Shown: piece by piece, positions 35,681-45,376 of the stretch
How the letters are laid out: each line of letters begins with the position of its first letter
Position numbering within the stretch: position 1 is the first letter of the stretch
NCBI RefSeq assembly: GCF_032878975.1
Contig: NZ_CP043875.1
Coordinates: 372,001 to 436,000 of the forward strand
Direction: 5' to 3'
Source: Methanoplanus sp. FWC-SCC4
Lineage (GTDB): Archaea > Halobacteriota > Methanomicrobia > Methanomicrobiales > Methanomicrobiaceae
Length of the DNA stretch: 64,000 bases
The notes under the pieces: model-generated
Database searches by the model: none
What the model was told of the DNA's origin: nothing
Seen by the model: the letters and a program-made list of their open reading frames with translations, nothing else
Program-made: the position numbers and the translations under genes

Positions 35681-36499
35681 ATGCTTTCTGTTTTGGGATA
35701 TGAATTCTTCAGAAATGCCCTGTTTGCAGGTATCATTGCAAGTATGGCATGCGGTGTTATTGGAAGTTTTGTTGTTGTAAAAAGGATGGTTTCATTGTCA
35801 GGAGGAATATCACATGCTGCTTTTGGCGGTATAGGTCTTGGGTATTTCTTTGGCTTTGATCCAATAATCGGTGCAACTGGTTTTAGCATAGCAACTGCGG
35901 CTTTAATCGGGCACATAAGAAATACTGCACATCAGCACATGGATACTCTTGTAGGTTCGGTATGGGCTGTGGGAATGGCGCTTGGAATTATGTTTGTGTA
36001 TCTGACACCCGGGAATGCGCCTGATCTTTTTGGTTATCTCTTTGGAAATATTCTCCTTGTGCCTTTTAATGACATTTTAATAATGGCCTTCCTTGTTGCG
36101 CTTATTTTTCTGATAGTATTTTTATTTTACAATCAGATTCTTGCCGTAACCTTTGATGAGGAGTATGCGGATGTTATGAACATCCCTTCAGAAAAAATTA
36201 TGATCCTTTTGCTTGTGTTAATTGCTCTGACTGTTGTGATGCTGATACAGGTTGTGGGTGTAATTCTTGTAATTGCACTGCTCACACTCCCTGCTGCAAT
36301 AGCGCGTGAGTTTACAATGAAGATCTCCCATATGTTTTACATATCATCACTGCTTGGTGCGGTTTTTACAACGTCAGGCATCTTTCTCTCATACCTTTTG
36401 AATGTGCCATCAGGTGCAACAATTATTCTTTTGAGTGCTGTTGTGTACATAACTGTCGTGGCAATGAGAGAAGCCGGTTTGAATTTTCCGGCAATCTGA
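35681..36499 (+). CDS. znuB: Zinc/manganese-type ABC transporter permease
   Basis: A 272-residue permease of the ABC-3 family with about eight membrane segments. Recognisable parts are MACGVIGSFVVVKRMVSLSGGIS followed by HAAFGGIGLGYF, and VGVILVIALLTLPAAIARE. I choose ATG 35681, because GGTGGTGA lies 7 bases before it; an upstream GTG at 35663 would overlap that ribosome-binding site. It closes the operon. Confidence 0.9.
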   Translation: MLSVLGYEFFRNALFAGIIASMACGVIGSFVVVKRMVSLSGGISHAAFGGIGLGYFFGFDPIIGATGFSIATAALIGHIRNTAHQHMDTLVGSVWAVGMALGIMFVYLTPGNAPDLFGYLFGNILLVPFNDILIMAFLVALIFLIVFLFYNQILAVTFDEEYADVMNIPSEKIMILLLVLIALTVVMLIQVVGVILVIALLTLPAAIAREFTMKISHMFYISSLLGAVFTTSGIFLSYLLNVPSGATIILLSAVVYITVVAMREAGLNFPAI

Positions 36500-36604
36500 A
36501 TTTTTTTGTTTTTAAACGGTAATAAAAATATACTCCTCTGAAATATTTTTTTAAAAGAAAATTTGGCCAGTATTAAGATGAATTTATTTGAAGGTTTTTT
36601 GACT

Positions 36605-37777
36605 TTAATCTTCTTCATCCTCTTCATCGCTGAAGACTATCTGATTCCATTTTACCCTCTGCCATTTTCCGTTTTCAATCCTCATTATATCAAATGCAGG
36701 CGGTATATCTCCGTTTTCATCAAAAACTTTCGGGCCGCAGAGTCCCAGGTACCTTATCCTCTTAAGGGCACTGCTGATTTCAGGCCCTTTATAGCCTCCT
36801 GCTGATATTGCCTCGGAAACAATTGCCATAGTGTCATAACCGTATGAAACAGGCCAGTTAATTCCGGTTCCATATTCAGATTCATACCTTTTGATGAACG
36901 ATTTTGACTGGACCTGACTTGACTGCATAAGTCCGGCAATTCCTTCCGAATATTTTCCGACAGAATCGGGGAGTTCGTCATTTACAAGGCCCTCTGAACA
37001 GAACCATTTGACGTTTACGCCGTTATTTTCTGCTTCCTTTAGAATAATCCCTGCATCTTCAACTGTTCCAATTAATACGACTGCATCGGGTTTCGTATAG
37101 ATGATTTTGTCAATTAATTCTGAATATGATTTTTCACGTGGTTCATAGCTTTCAATTAAAACAATATGTCCGCCGGCTTTGGGGAACCAGGTTACAAATG
37201 AATTCTTAAGTTCACGGCCGTAGTCGTTGTTGAGGTATAATACTGCGGCTGATTGCACATCCGGGTACATTGTGGGAAGAACTTTTGCCATCCCTTTGCC
37301 CTGATAAATGTCGGAGGATATTGTCCTGAAAAAATAATCCTTATACTCGGAAAGGTTGGGGTTTGTTGCAGCCGGAGATATGATTACAACTTTTTCTTCT
37401 TCTGCATAAGGTGCGATTGTAAGGGCAGTTGTACTTGAAACAGGGCCTATTATGACCGGAACACCTTTTTCTGCAAACTTTTTCAATGCGAATAAGGCCA
37501 TGTTGGGATTTCCCAGGTTGTCAAAATATTCAACACTCAAAGGAGTGCCTTTGATTCCTCCCTGTTCATTGATATCAGAAACAGCCATATCAATTCCGCG
37601 TTTAATTTCAATGCCGTATGTCTCCATAGGTCCTGAGAGTGGCAGTATTGATCCAACAACGATCTCATCGGGGAAATCCCCGGGCGGCGGGCCGAAGTTT
37701 GTTGAGATCATAAAAAATGCGGATATTAATATTACTATCAGAAATAATACTGTTGAAATGGAGATTTTTCTGATCAT
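36605..37777 (-). CDS. Periplasmic amino-acid-type receptor (LivJ/type I ligand-binding) protein
   Basis: A 390-residue type I periplasmic-binding protein (Leu/Ile/Val-binding, receptor-family fold). A single N-terminal hydrophobic segment (residues 5-23) without a lipobox cysteine is followed by VVGSILPLSGPMETYGIEIKR, the family opening, and PVIIGPVSSTTALTIAPYAEE. No LivHMGF transport genes are adjacent. Instead its start overlaps the upstream membrane gene by four bases, so it probably delivers a ligand signal or substrate to that protein. Confidence 0.85.
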   Translation of the reverse strand: MIRKISISTVLFLIVILISAFFMISTNFGPPPGDFPDEIVVGSILPLSGPMETYGIEIKRGIDMAVSDINEQGGIKGTPLSVEYFDNLGNPNMALFALKKFAEKGVPVIIGPVSSTTALTIAPYAEEEKVVIISPAATNPNLSEYKDYFFRTISSDIYQGKGMAKVLPTMYPDVQSAAVLYLNNDYGRELKNSFVTWFPKAGGHIVLIESYEPREKSYSELIDKIIYTKPDAVVLIGTVEDAGIILKEAENNGVNVKWFCSEGLVNDELPDSVGKYSEGIAGLMQSSQVQSKSFIKRYESEYGTGINWPVSYGYDTMAIVSEAISAGGYKGPEISSALKRIRYLGLCGPKVFDENGDIPPAFDIMRIENGKWQRVKWNQIVFSDEEDEED

Positions 37778-39711
37778 TTTTTATCTCCCTTGTTCTCTTT
37801 TTTGGATATTTTGGAATTTTTTCTGAAAATTTTTTCTTTAAGCGAAGTTAATCCGGTACCGGCTGATATTTCATAACCTCCTTCCTTTAGGAAATATACA
37901 AAGATCAAAACCCCGGTCATGTTTACAATTGTCATTGGAACAAAACTTGTTCGCAACAGATTTTTCAGTGTTTCAAATTCAGGTTTCAAAATCAGTGGAA
38001 GTATCACTAAATTGAAGATTTCTATTGATAATACCATAAATACGGCCTTTGAATATGTAATTCCTCCCCTCCAGTATCTGGTAAAGTATCCTGCCAGAAT
38101 ACCTGCCACAATTGTTGAAAGTGCAAAAATAAATGAATGATCTCCCTCGTTTTGCATTATGTAAAATCCGCCGATTAAACCTGAAAAACCACCTGCAAAA
38201 GGTCCGCAAATAATTCCGGCAATCATCGGACCGACATGACCTGCACTGATTATAACATTAGAATATGGTATGCCACGCAATGCCCCATAGACTGATATTC
38301 CTCCGAATATGAGGATAATCCAGATAAGGTCGTATCTCTCCAGCTTTTTTTGGATACACTTTTTGAAAAGATCAGTTCTCATGAAGATGTATACGGGGAC
38401 AATCAAAAGAACAAGCCTCTCAATTAACGGAAGACCCACTTCAATTAAAGAGCCCTCCATTAAAAGTGCCATCAAAAGAAATGCGGAACTGCCAAAAATC
38501 ATTACCAGAAGCCACAGTCTGCTGCCGCGTGAATATGCGGGAAGGGTAAGATCAATATATATTGCCATGAAACCGAGAAGAGCGAACATAATTGATGCCA
38601 TCGCGGCAACGTAATGGATGACTTTGGTAGGGTCTCCCATAATTATTGCAGAGATTATGATTGCCGAAAATACTCCGAGAAGGATTCTGTAAATTTTCTT
38701 CTCATCAAGCTTTGTTTCGGTGGATGATTTTATGATTGATGATATTGCACGGGCACGACCGTCCATTCCGGTAACGGTTGCACCAAACATTATCAGATAT
38801 CCGAATATAAGGAAGAAAACAGTTCCATATGGTATGTTGGACAGAACATAAAGGGTCTGGACAATAAGTGTGTCAATCGTCAGTTCCTCACCATGTCCCA
38901 GGAATGAAACGACAAATCCGCTGACACCCAGTGTCATGAAAAGAACTGTAATTACCGCAACAAGGCCGAATGCAAGAATCAGATCAAGATTAACACTCAG
39001 GATATATTTTTTAAAGTATGTCTCTCCGTGTTCCCCCCTGCTTTTTTCATTCAGCCATACGGAATATAGGAGAAGATTAAGACCTGAACCAATTGCACCC
39101 ATCAGAGCCATTATTGGCAGTATGGAATCATGAGGAACTGTTGGAATAAGTCCGAATGCAACTGATTCCATTGGGATTCCAAACTCAAGAAGACAGTATC
39201 CTATTCCTATAAAAAGGCCGATTGCAATAGCAATCACGAGTTTTTCAACTCTTTCATAAGAATCCTTCCACAGCAGGAACATGACAATTGCAAGAGTCAT
39301 TATTGCTATGAGCTTTGAGAAGTAGACTCCCGGAAGGTAATAATCCAGGAATATTGAACCAAACAGAAGCATACCGCCAAAACCAAACATCTCAAGGAGG
39401 TAGATGACTGTAACGAATATAACAGTCCAGTTCTTTGGTCCCGGTATCTTTTTTAGTCCCTCAAAAATTGTTTCTCCTGTTGAAAGGGTATATCTGGCAA
39501 TTCCATTTGTGAATGCAAATTTGAACAGAAGTGTTACAAGAATTACCCAGATAAGGTCAAAGTGAAAGTGTGCTCCGATCTCAACTGCCTCTGCAATTCC
39601 GCTTTCTCCCGAGGCGGCAATTGCGAGAAGAAGTCCGGGTCCGATGAATTTGAATTTGTCAGAGATGTCTTTTGGTATGTAGCTGGCGAGTATTTTACGC
39701 ATGGATTTCAA
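37774..39711 (-). CDS. Nramp-like membrane protein fused to a LytS-type 5TM domain
   Basis: A 645-residue polytopic protein. Residues 20-440 follow the Nramp fold: FIGPGLLLAIAASGESGIAEA at 22-42 aligns with the Nramp TM1 opening, but the metal-binding DPGN is replaced by SGES (34-37). In TM6 the expected MPH motif is replaced by GAIGSGLNLLLYS (205-217). Residues 460-610 look like the 5TMR-LYT sensor domain of LytS histidine kinases: GALRG, then VGPMIAGIICGPFAGGFSGL, then FALSTIVAGILAGYFTRYW. No kinase or output domain follows. It is coupled by a 4-base overlap to a ligand-binding protein. Loss of metal ligands argues against metal transport; a transporter of another solute or a transceptor are alternatives. 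Confidence 0.75.
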   Translation of the reverse strand: MKSMRKILASYIPKDISDKFKFIGPGLLLAIAASGESGIAEAVEIGAHFHFDLIWVILVTLLFKFAFTNGIARYTLSTGETIFEGLKKIPGPKNWTVIFVTVIYLLEMFGFGGMLLFGSIFLDYYLPGVYFSKLIAIMTLAIVMFLLWKDSYERVEKLVIAIAIGLFIGIGYCLLEFGIPMESVAFGLIPTVPHDSILPIMALMGAIGSGLNLLLYSVWLNEKSRGEHGETYFKKYILSVNLDLILAFGLVAVITVLFMTLGVSGFVVSFLGHGEELTIDTLIVQTLYVLSNIPYGTVFFLIFGYLIMFGATVTGMDGRARAISSIIKSSTETKLDEKKIYRILLGVFSAIIISAIIMGDPTKVIHYVAAMASIMFALLGFMAIYIDLTLPAYSRGSRLWLLVMIFGSSAFLLMALLMEGSLIEVGLPLIERLVLLIVPVYIFMRTDLFKKCIQKKLERYDLIWIILIFGGISVYGALRGIPYSNVIISAGHVGPMIAGIICGPFAGGFSGLIGGFYIMQNEGDHSFIFALSTIVAGILAGYFTRYWRGGITYSKAVFMVLSIEIFNLVILPLILKPEFETLKNLLRTSFVPMTIVNMTGVLIFVYFLKEGGYEISAGTGLTSLKEKIFRKNSKISKKENKGDKK

Positions 39712-39868
39712 CTTTAAGAAGATTTATTAAAATTATTTAATTCAGGCAGTTTTAATTGCTTTTGATTTGCATTTTGAAAATTATAATATGATTTAAAAGT
39801 GATTTTAAAATAAGAGATGTCTTTATTTCCACCAAATATTCTGTTTAAATAAACAGAATGCTTTTATT

Positions 39869-41188
39869 TTATCCATAATATTTGAAAAGAAGTTCAGTGG
39901 CATTCCTGACGTCATTTCCATCCTTTCTAACTCCGGCAAGGTATGCATTGAATATCTGATCGGTTATCACGTGAAGATTTGGTTTATACATGTCAGCATG
40001 CATCTGGAGATCAAAAGATCTGGCCTCGCTTTCTGTCAGTTTTAGTGATCTGTACTCTCCTGTATGTGGGATGTAAGTCGGATTTTCATCCATTGGTGTT
40101 TTTAGCACCAGATCGGCAAGAGGCGTTTTTGGAATAGGTTCTGCAATAGAAACAAAACAATCATCCAGACAGTGTTCTGCAATAAAGTCCTTTGTTGCCT
40201 GATAATCTTCTTCTGTTTCATATGGATGGCCTACAATGAAACTTCCGGCAACTTTGAGTCCGTGTTCCCTGCATGCAAGTACTGCTTTTGATGCATCCTC
40301 TGCCGATGCTCCCTTGCCCATGTGCTTTAAGACATTGTTGCTTCCTGATTCCAGACCAAAAAAGACCCAGCCAATTGAATAATCCCTTATTGCGTCAAGG
40401 ACTTTATCAGAGATGCAGTCAACTCTTATATCGGGTGAAGAAATGTTTTTGCTGCCCATTATCTCAGCCATTCCCTTTAACAGACTTACAAATGCATCCT
40501 CGTCAATATGGCCGTCTTTGTAGTTGTAAAGAGATCCTGTTCCACCGGATACTGAAAGGCGTTTTGCACCGCGTTTTTTAAACTCCCTGACTTCTTTAAG
40601 TATATCTTCAAGATCCCTGCTTCTAATCCCGCGACCGAAATATCTTGGGACCTGGCAGAATGTGCAGGTACCTGTACATCCCCTGTGTGTTTCAATATAT
40701 GCCGAGGCACCTCTGATGTCCTGTTTTGCAATGTCTGTTGGTATCAGGGGCACTGGTCTTTTCATAGATGCGGGCACTGCCGGTGTATTTATTATGATTT
40801 CACCGTTTTCATCATAATAGGAAAGACCCGGTACATCTTTTGAAATGCCTGATTCTACAAGTTTCAATATAGATCCCTCACCCTCGCCTGTCAAAACAGC
40901 ATCGGGACTGAGTTCTCCGAGGACAATCTCTGGATATGCTGACACCGGACCTCCGATAAATACCTGACCGCCTTTTTTCCGGTGATCTTCAATAAATTCC
41001 TTTAAAATGGGAGATCTCAGGTGAAGTGTCGAATAAAGGCTCATCATAACAGTGTCTTTTGGACGTGCCGAGAGTTTATTTTTGATCGAAACATCGTATC
41101 CTTTGTCTTTTAAAATGCCTCCTATAAGCATTGCTCCATAGGTGTATATTTCAGGAGAGATAACGGTGAATTTCATAAGACTGTACAT
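39869..41188 (-). CDS. B12-binding domain / radical SAM protein
   Basis: A 439-residue enzyme. The N-terminal 110 residues resemble a cobalamin-binding Rossmann domain (GAMLIGGILKDKGYDV, then VFIGGPVSAYPEIVLGEL). The radical SAM core begins with the cluster motif RGCTGTCTFCQVPRYFGRG (CxxxCxxC). It resembles the archaeal B12/radical SAM families named after MJ_0865 or MJ_1487, which probably act on C-methylation or ring modification. The start could be MKFTVISP, four codons in. A stand-alone gene. Confidence 0.78.
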   Translation of the reverse strand: MYSLMKFTVISPEIYTYGAMLIGGILKDKGYDVSIKNKLSARPKDTVMMSLYSTLHLRSPILKEFIEDHRKKGGQVFIGGPVSAYPEIVLGELSPDAVLTGEGEGSILKLVESGISKDVPGLSYYDENGEIIINTPAVPASMKRPVPLIPTDIAKQDIRGASAYIETHRGCTGTCTFCQVPRYFGRGIRSRDLEDILKEVREFKKRGAKRLSVSGGTGSLYNYKDGHIDEDAFVSLLKGMAEIMGSKNISSPDIRVDCISDKVLDAIRDYSIGWVFFGLESGSNNVLKHMGKGASAEDASKAVLACREHGLKVAGSFIVGHPYETEEDYQATKDFIAEHCLDDCFVSIAEPIPKTPLADLVLKTPMDENPTYIPHTGEYRSLKLTESEARSFDLQMHADMYKPNLHVITDQIFNAYLAGVRKDGNDVRNATELLFKYYG

Positions 41189-41254
41189 TTTTTTGTTTTA
41201 TACAGGCAAAAATCTGATTGATAGAATAAGAGTTAAAAAAATTTATTGAGAGGA

Positions 41255-42592
41255 TCACTCTCTCTTTGATTTAAACACTGCAAGGCCGATTCCTGCAATT
41301 AAAAGGCCGGCTATTGCTGCAAACGGAATGGTTCCTGACTGTGTTGGCTGGGTTGTGGGAACAAGTGATCCCTGCACTGTTGAAGTTCCGCCTGAATTTA
41401 CAGTTGCTGTTGTTGTTGAATCCATATATCCTGTTAATCTGAATGAAACAGAGTATTCTCCTGCCGGAAGAGACAACTGGAAAGGAGTAATGCCTTTGTA
41501 TTCATTGTTTATGTAGACATTTGCCCCTGTGGGTGTTGATGAAATATCCAGAGTGCCTGTTCCTGCCGGTGGATTCACCGGTGTTAGTGGAAGTGATACT
41601 GTTGCTGTTCCTCCTCCTGAAACTGACACTGAGGTTGCTGCATCCTTATATCCTGAAAGCTTCAGTGAGATTGTATGTGTGCCTGCAGGTACGTTTCCGA
41701 TAACATATGTTCCGGAGTATGGTGTGACGCCTTCATACGATCCGTCAAGATAAATGTAAGCCCCTCCCGGAGTTGATGAGACGTATATCGAACCCTTTGA
41801 AGGGCTTGGAATTGCTGTAAGTGTTTCTGAGACTCTTGTTGTCTGGCCCGGATATACGTTAACCTGTCCTGACCATTCATTATAACCCGCTTTGTTGAGT
41901 TCAACCACGTGGGCACCTTTTGTGACACCGGATATTGTTGAAGGTGTGAGTCCCTTGTAATTGCCGTCAAGATAAATTGTTGCACCTGATGGTGATGAAG
42001 CAATTGAGATAGTACCATGGTCATTGACTGGAATAAGTGTTGCAAACACGTTTACCTGGCTTCCTGCAACTACACTTGCAGAAGATGCCCAGTTCTGGTA
42101 TCCTGATTTTATGACTTCAACATTGTGCTTGCCTGTTGAAAGACCCCTGACTGAATGCGGTGTTATTCCAACGTAATTCCCGTCAACATAAACCTGTGCA
42201 TTTGTTGGTGATGAGTCTACGTATAATGAACCTGTTGTTGGTCCCGACGGGTTTAAAGTGAAGTAATAATCAACTGTCTGACCTGCACCGGGTATCGAAA
42301 CACTGACGGTGTTGCTTGTCTGATAACCTGACTTTGCTGCATATGCAGTACTTGGCATACTTGAAGGACTTCCATCAAGGTAAACGGTGTATGTGAACTG
42401 TTGGTTTACTGTTGTTCCAACCGGATTTCCATTAACATAAATTGTTGCGCCGTCCACGTTTGTGTGGAAGGTGAGCCAGCCTATCTGGTTTCCGAGCGGT
42501 TGCTCTGCTGCACCAGGGGCGATGGTTACTGCTAGTATGGCAAGGAGTAATATCCCGCCGGACAACGCTTTACTGAATGACATAATAATCAA
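41255..42592 (-). CDS. PEGA-repeat surface protein
   Basis: A 445-residue secreted protein anchored by a C-terminal helix (AAIAGLLIAGIGLAVF followed by KSKRE). After a signal peptide ending in GAAEQ near residue 30 come five PEGA-type repeats of about 65 residues, each built on SSPxxAxIYLDGxYxGxTP and ending in K.GY. The last repeat is more diverged (NNEYKGITP). PEGA modules form surface beta-sandwich folds, so a cell-envelope or S-layer role is likely. The likely start is the ATG three codons in (MSFSKALSGG). Confidence 0.85.
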   Translation of the reverse strand: MIIMSFSKALSGGILLLAILAVTIAPGAAEQPLGNQIGWLTFHTNVDGATIYVNGNPVGTTVNQQFTYTVYLDGSPSSMPSTAYAAKSGYQTSNTVSVSIPGAGQTVDYYFTLNPSGPTTGSLYVDSSPTNAQVYVDGNYVGITPHSVRGLSTGKHNVEVIKSGYQNWASSASVVAGSQVNVFATLIPVNDHGTISIASSPSGATIYLDGNYKGLTPSTISGVTKGAHVVELNKAGYNEWSGQVNVYPGQTTRVSETLTAIPSPSKGSIYVSSTPGGAYIYLDGSYEGVTPYSGTYVIGNVPAGTHTISLKLSGYKDAATSVSVSGGGTATVSLPLTPVNPPAGTGTLDISSTPTGANVYINNEYKGITPFQLSLPAGEYSVSFRLTGYMDSTTTATVNSGGTSTVQGSLVPTTQPTQSGTIPFAAIAGLLIAGIGLAVFKSKRE

Positions 42593-42885
42593 ATCACTTC
42601 TATAACTTCTCTCCTTTTTAATGATTTTGTCTTTGATTTGCAGTATCTGTATTTAAATCCGGAGTGCAGCGTTAAATTGCCGGAAATAATAATCAGAATT
42701 TATTTTTCAAAAAGACGAATTAACAGGAAATTATCATAAAATTATTCGAGAATATCTGTAATTAAAAAAAATAATATTCTATATATCTGTTTTAAAAAAG
42801 AAGTTTTTAAAATAAATGTTATACGTACTGCCCTGATGAGATATCACCCGGGTAATTTTCAAAACAAATGAGATTTTAAAAAAAT

Positions 42886-43419
42886 TCAGAATTTGTAATT
42901 TTTTTTGCATTTATTTATTACAAATACTGAAAATACAGCTGCAAAAATGAGTAACCATATAGGAAGTGGTGACTGCTGCATTTTTTGTTCTTTTACATCA
43001 ATGATTTTTATTTTTGTCTCCGAGTATTCACCCTCTCTTAGTCCGTCAAGGTTTCCGGGGTTTAATGATGAATAGATTGTATAAGTGCCGTCTTTGAGTC
43101 CACCAACAATTAGTCCTGTATCCCAGTTGTAATCCCAGCCAGGGCCTGAGAGGTATATTTTATGGTATGGAATTTTTGCATTCCTCACATCCCCGACAAG
43201 AGGCGTCCCTTTATCAGGAAGATCAGGGCCTGTCATAAAAAGATAAACCGCAGGGGCACTCTGCCCTCCCACTTTCCCGGATATTGCTATAATATCACCT
43301 ATTTCAGCAGTATTTTGGGAAATTTCAATAGTGGTTTCTGTTGTGGCGGCCGCCTGCACTGATGTAATTACGACCCCCAGTAAGAGAATAAGTAGTATTG
43401 TCTGAATTTTACCTGTCAT
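42886..43419 (-). CDS. Membrane-anchored extracellular hypothetical protein
   Basis: A 177-residue protein with a signal peptide (IQTILLILLLGVVITSVQA) and a C-terminal membrane helix (PIWLLIFAAVFSVFVI) followed by a short lysine-rich tail. The middle looks like an Ig-like beta domain (EIGDIIAISGKVGGQSAPAVYLF, then DGTYTIYSSLNPGNL). This resembles the repeat-type modules found in Methanomicrobiales surface proteins, but I cannot name a family. It lies downstream of a 146-base gap and shares no operon with the PEGA gene. Confidence 0.6.
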   Translation of the reverse strand: MTGKIQTILLILLLGVVITSVQAAATTETTIEISQNTAEIGDIIAISGKVGGQSAPAVYLFMTGPDLPDKGTPLVGDVRNAKIPYHKIYLSGPGWDYNWDTGLIVGGLKDGTYTIYSSLNPGNLDGLREGEYSETKIKIIDVKEQKMQQSPLPIWLLIFAAVFSVFVINKCKKNYKF

Positions 43420-43565
43420 AGCAATAGTTTGTATTTTAAACCGGTATTAAAAATTAAGTTTGTCAATTATCTCTGAAATTATTTTTAAAAAAGTATAATA
43501 CTCTTTTTCCGACAGAATTACGCTTTTGATATATATTATTAGGTTCTTTTTGTAAAAGAAAATAG

Positions 43566-44204
43566 ATGCGTGGATTTAAATATATCTCCAGTGAACTCCA
43601 CAAAGGAAGACTCGAAGCACTCACAGACGGTATTTATGCTATCGCACTTACCCTCGGGGTGCTTTCAATAGATGTTTCAGATCTCCCCACAGGAACTACG
43701 GTTGCAAATCTTGGAAATTCCCTTATACGTCTAGAGCCTCAGATTTTTCATTATGGTATTGCTTTTTTCATTCTGGCATCTTTTTGGATGGCTCACCACA
43801 GACAGACGAATTATATTAGATCTGTTGATGAAATCTACATATGGCTGAGTGTAATTTCATTGTTCTTTGTATCTTTAGTGCCTTTTAGCGTTCAGCTCGT
43901 TGGTGACTACCCTGCTTCTTTCCCGGCAGTATTTATCTACAGTCTGAATATGTTTTTAATCGGGTTTTTAAACACCTGCGGGTGGTATCATGCAACAAGA
44001 GATCACCGGCTTATAGTTGATGACTTTCCTGAATCCAGGGTTGTGAGGTCTGTAAAAAAAAGTCTGACAGTGCCTTTAATTTCCGTATTTGTGATCATAT
44101 TTGCACTGTTTGTAAACCCACTATATTCTACGGTATTTTATTTCCTTATACCGGCAATTGGTTTTTTGATAGTTTATAAAGAAAAAAAAGGAAAACAGGA
44201 ATAA
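43566..44204 (+). CDS. TMEM175-family (DUF1211) membrane protein
   Basis: A 212-residue protein with about six membrane segments. The first helix holds the family motif RLEALTDGIYAIALTLGVLSI, where FSDGVFAI of the family reads LTDGIYAI. Prokaryotic TMEM175 proteins are potassium-leak channels; ion selectivity here is inferred only. It sits alone, transcribed opposite to its neighbours. Confidence 0.8.
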   Translation: MRGFKYISSELHKGRLEALTDGIYAIALTLGVLSIDVSDLPTGTTVANLGNSLIRLEPQIFHYGIAFFILASFWMAHHRQTNYIRSVDEIYIWLSVISLFFVSLVPFSVQLVGDYPASFPAVFIYSLNMFLIGFLNTCGWYHATRDHRLIVDDFPESRVVRSVKKSLTVPLISVFVIIFALFVNPLYSTVFYFLIPAIGFLIVYKEKKGKQE

Positions 44205-44296
44205 CTTAAATTTTTACCTCTGGTATTGATAATGCAGGTTAGTGGCAGTAATATATAAAAATTAATTTTTACAAGAATATTATATTCTAGTTATTT

Positions 44297-45370
44297 TTAT
44301 GTTAGTTTTCTGGCCGCCCTTTTTGCAAACATTGTTGTGAAATATGACAGTAATACTCCCAGCGAAAGCATAGCTGCAAGTATTGCCCAGTGTTGTGGCC
44401 CTATTGAGCCTACTGAGAGTCTGACTATTATGTTTGCAGTATTAAGGGGCATTGCAAGTGCAAAGATTATTACAACAACAATTGCAGTTGAGAAGATAAA
44501 CTGTGCATTTGTTCTTTCAGTATATCTCAGGGCAGTAAGTGCCCCGATCAGTATCAGAATAAAAGATCCTATGCTTACATGGAGAAGTATTGGAATTGCT
44601 CCCTGAACTGTAATTCCGTTTAGCATTAATAACAGAATCCACCCTGCCGACTGTAAGGGCACAAGAATAAAGCAGGCAAGGATTTTTCCCCATAACATGT
44701 CCGTAAAGGATACGGGTGTGGACATGAGTGTTAAAAGAGTGTTTTGCTGGTACTCTTCCGTTATCAGATCGATTATAAGGGCTCCGGATATTATTGCCGG
44801 CATGAATACAAGAAGCGGTATTAAAAGGCCGTAGACAAATTCAAAAAAGTCGCTTCCGGCAGAAGAAGGCGGCAGAACAATCGTCACAGGTTTGTGTACA
44901 AGCCGGTTGCCTCTTTCTTCCCTGAGTCTTTCCTCATAATCCAGGAAGACATCCTTTAGTTTTACATTGACGATGCTTGACTGAATGTCATTCTGGATTG
45001 TATAAAGTGTAATTTTGACAGGATTTTCAGAATCCTCAGCAACATTCGGCATCCATATAACGGCAGAGAGTTTTCTCTCCTTTAAAGACTGTACGGCAGA
45101 GGAGAGATCCATTTCATAGACGACAAAGTCATTGCTGTCCTTTAGGTATGATATTACTGCTGAGGGGTCTCCTGAATATCCGACAGGATATTTTACAGTT
45201 GAGTATTTGCTTATTGCGTCAGGATTGTACATCGAGGTAAGGCCTACCAGAAGGAATGATGAAAACATTGCAATAAAAAGCTGGAGAAGTATTGCAAGAA
45301 TTATTGTTTTTTCACTCATCAGACTTCTAAGCTCTTTTTTTGCAATTATTTTGGAATATTTTGCATTCAT
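44297..45370 (-). CDS. ABC-2 type transporter permease
   Basis: A 357-residue permease with the NatB/ABC-2 layout: one membrane helix near the N-terminus, an extracytoplasmic domain of about 130 residues, and five or six helices in the C-terminal half (GALIIDLITEEYQQNTLLTL matches the typical ABC-2 loop). It follows the longer permease by 6 bases on the same strand and probably pairs with it. The ATPase is encoded divergently just beyond. Confidence 0.85.
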   Translation of the reverse strand: MNAKYSKIIAKKELRSLMSEKTIILAILLQLFIAMFSSFLLVGLTSMYNPDAISKYSTVKYPVGYSGDPSAVISYLKDSNDFVVYEMDLSSAVQSLKERKLSAVIWMPNVAEDSENPVKITLYTIQNDIQSSIVNVKLKDVFLDYEERLREERGNRLVHKPVTIVLPPSSAGSDFFEFVYGLLIPLLVFMPAIISGALIIDLITEEYQQNTLLTLMSTPVSFTDMLWGKILACFILVPLQSAGWILLLMLNGITVQGAIPILLHVSIGSFILILIGALTALRYTERTNAQFIFSTAIVVVIIFALAMPLNTANIIVRLSVGSIGPQHWAILAAMLSLGVLLSYFTTMFAKRAARKLT

Positions 45371-45376
45371 TTGAAA

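Noticed and set aside
39869-41188. Mmp10 (McrA arginine methyltransferase) identity for the radical SAM gene
   Set aside because: An N-terminal B12-like domain and the CTGTCTFCQVP cluster context fit the B12/radical SAM families better than my memory of Mmp10, and no mcr genes are nearby.
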